Assembly: GCA_030152985.1 (NCBI GenBank)
Contig: JASLIE010000239.1
Location: 1-6,846, forward strand
Reading direction: 5' to 3'
Source: Bacillaceae bacterium
GTDB taxonomy: Bacteria > Bacillota > Bacilli > Bacillales > Amphibacillaceae
DNA length: 6,846 nucleotides
The notes under the pieces were generated by a model. It was not told the origin of the DNA, did no database searches, and saw only the letters and a list, made by a program, of their open reading frames with translations. Below, piece after piece: positions 5,755 through 6,846 of this stretch; the first letter of the stretch is position 1, and every line of letters begins with the position of its first letter. The translations under genes and the position numbers were made by a program.

Positions 5755-6846
5755 TTGAAAGCAGTTATTTTCGGCACACATGATGAAAACACTTTAAAAC
5801 AATTAAAAACTTGCCTTGCTCACGGTAATGTCCGAGGTGGCGCTTTATGTGCAGATGGTCACTATGGATATTCACAACCCGTCGGAGGCGTTGTCGCTTA
5901 TGACAATCAAGTTTCGCCTTCAGGCGTCGGATATGACATTGCTTGTGGCAATAAAGCAATTAAAACCAACCTTAAATTAAATGACATTAAAGCAGACTTA
6001 GATAAAATACTTGATGAGATTCAAAAGGCAATCCCTTTTGGAGTCGGCAAAAAAATCCAGCCACAAATTGATCATGTCATTTTTTCAGACCCTTTATGGG
6101 AAGTCTTCAAAGAAATCGGACAACACGAACATGATACACTTTTAGCAACTGCTAAAGCACAACTCGGAACTGCTGGATCCGGGAATCATTATGTTGACCT
6201 TTTAGTTGATACTAAAACAGATGAAGTATGGATTGCTAATCATTTTGGAAGTCGGGGCTTGGGCCACAAAACAGCAACAGGTTTTTTAAACCTAGCCCAT
6301 AACCGAGCCTTTAATGAACAAGCAGCTCGTGAATCAATGGATAGCACACCAACAATTTTAGATTTGGATAGTGAACTCGGGTCTATGTACTTTGATGCCA
6401 TGACCTTAGCTGGGAAATATGCCTATGCCGGACGCGATGTTACCTTAGATAAAGTCTTAGATATCTTAGGCGGAAAATCACTCAAAGAAGTCCATAACCA
6501 CCATAACTTTGCTTGGAAGGAAAGGCATTTTGGTCAAGATTATATCCTCGTTAGAAAAGGAGCAACACCTGCCGCTCCAGGACAATTAGGTTTTGTTGGC
6601 GGTAGTATGGCGGATATCTCAGTCATCTTAGAAGGTATTGATTCAGAAAAAAGCCGAGAAGCTTTTTACAGCACCATACATGGTGCGGGACGTATTATGA
6701 GCCGAACTCAAGCCGCCGGCAAAATGAACTGGCGCACACGTAAACGTCGTGGAGGTAAAATTGATCCAAAAGACATGCAAGAAGCACTTAAAAAATTCGG
6801 AGTCAAGTTACGCGGTGGCGGGGTCGATGAAAGCCCTTTTGTTTAC
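5755..6846 (+). CDS. rtcB: RNA-splicing ligase RtcB family protein, C-terminal end cut by right window edge
   Basis: The frame is open from a TTG at 5755 to the window end, giving 364 residues; the family's last residues are missing. RtcB joins RNA ends with 2',3'-cyclic phosphate (or 3'-phosphate) to 5'-OH ends, using GTP and Mn2+, through a histidine-guanylate intermediate in the cytosol. Metal ligands are visible as Asp61 and Cys64 (GVGYDIACG), His145 (GTAGSGNHYVDL), His163 (NHFGSRGLGH) and His250 (HNHHNFAW). The guanylylated histidine is His309 in HGAGRIMSR. Further family blocks are CADGHYGYSQPVGGV (32-46) and RKGATPAAPGQLGFVGGSMAD (267-287). The TTG start is chosen because AAGGAG lies 9 bases upstream, TTGAAAGCAGTTATT begins the conserved N-terminus, and no in-frame ATG occurs nearby. 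All catalytic residues are present, so the protein should be active. In bacteria its role is usually RNA repair; no RtcA, archease or RtcR regulator is seen here. Confidence 0.93.
   Translation, partial: MKAVIFGTHDENTLKQLKTCLAHGNVRGGALCADGHYGYSQPVGGVVAYDNQVSPSGVGYDIACGNKAIKTNLKLNDIKADLDKILDEIQKAIPFGVGKKIQPQIDHVIFSDPLWEVFKEIGQHEHDTLLATAKAQLGTAGSGNHYVDLLVDTKTDEVWIANHFGSRGLGHKTATGFLNLAHNRAFNEQAARESMDSTPTILDLDSELGSMYFDAMTLAGKYAYAGRDVTLDKVLDILGGKSLKEVHNHHNFAWKERHFGQDYILVRKGATPAAPGQLGFVGGSMADISVILEGIDSEKSREAFYSTIHGAGRIMSRTQAAGKMNWRTRKRRGGKIDPKDMQEALKKFGVKLRGGGVDESPFVY

Noticed and set aside
5765..5959. 64-codon minus-strand open frame
   Set aside because: It is antisense to the conserved start of rtcB and has Cys/His/Arg-rich shadow composition.

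Overview
The window looks like a chromosomal segment from a low-GC Gram-positive bacterium of the class Bacilli. The reasons are the A+T-rich sequence, strong AAGGAGG-type ribosome binding sites, a TTG start codon, a T-box leader RNA, and proteins whose motifs match Bacilli versions (QueG, D-amino acid aminotransferase, EmrB/QacA-type exporter). The genus cannot be resolved. A methionine-type T-box is, from general knowledge, more typical of Lactobacillales than of Bacillales, whereas the diheme cytochrome c points to a respiring organism. That combination is itself unusual.

Layout, left to right. (1) 1-504, minus: 5' part of queG (epoxyqueuosine reductase), cut by the left edge. (2) 605-1456, plus: dat, D-amino acid aminotransferase, divergent from queG and closed by a strong hairpin terminator that probably works in both directions. 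(3) 1500-2336, minus: a DUF62-family S-adenosylmethionine hydrolase (adenosine-forming), preceded by its own promoter and a complete T-box leader (about 2373-2668). The best reading of the T-box specifier is AUG (Met), and the tRNA-acceptor-binding bulge UGGU fits a tRNA with discriminator A, as in tRNA-Met. (4) 2761-3702, minus: a diheme c-type cytochrome lipoprotein resembling thiosulfate dehydrogenase TsdA, with its own candidate promoters and terminator. (5) 3896-5302, minus: a 14-helix DHA2-type MFS exporter; a perfect 10-bp inverted repeat overlaps its stop codon, and an intrinsic terminator lies in its leader region. (6) 5303-5754: a long gene-free stretch with that terminator, a candidate structured RNA (about 5503-5640, minus, with a 6S-RNA-like outline) and the rtcB promoter. 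(7) 5755-6846, plus: rtcB, RNA-splicing ligase, starting at TTG and cut by the right edge.

The genes do not form one operon; each appears to have its own promoter and terminator. The most interesting unit is the methionine-type T-box placed directly in front of a SAM-hydrolysing enzyme. If the specifier call is right, methionine starvation (uncharged tRNA-Met) would switch on an enzyme that breaks down SAM. The uncharacterised RNA candidate and terminator-containing leader between the exporter and rtcB are the second region to examine. No mobile element, CRISPR array, tRNA or rRNA was seen.
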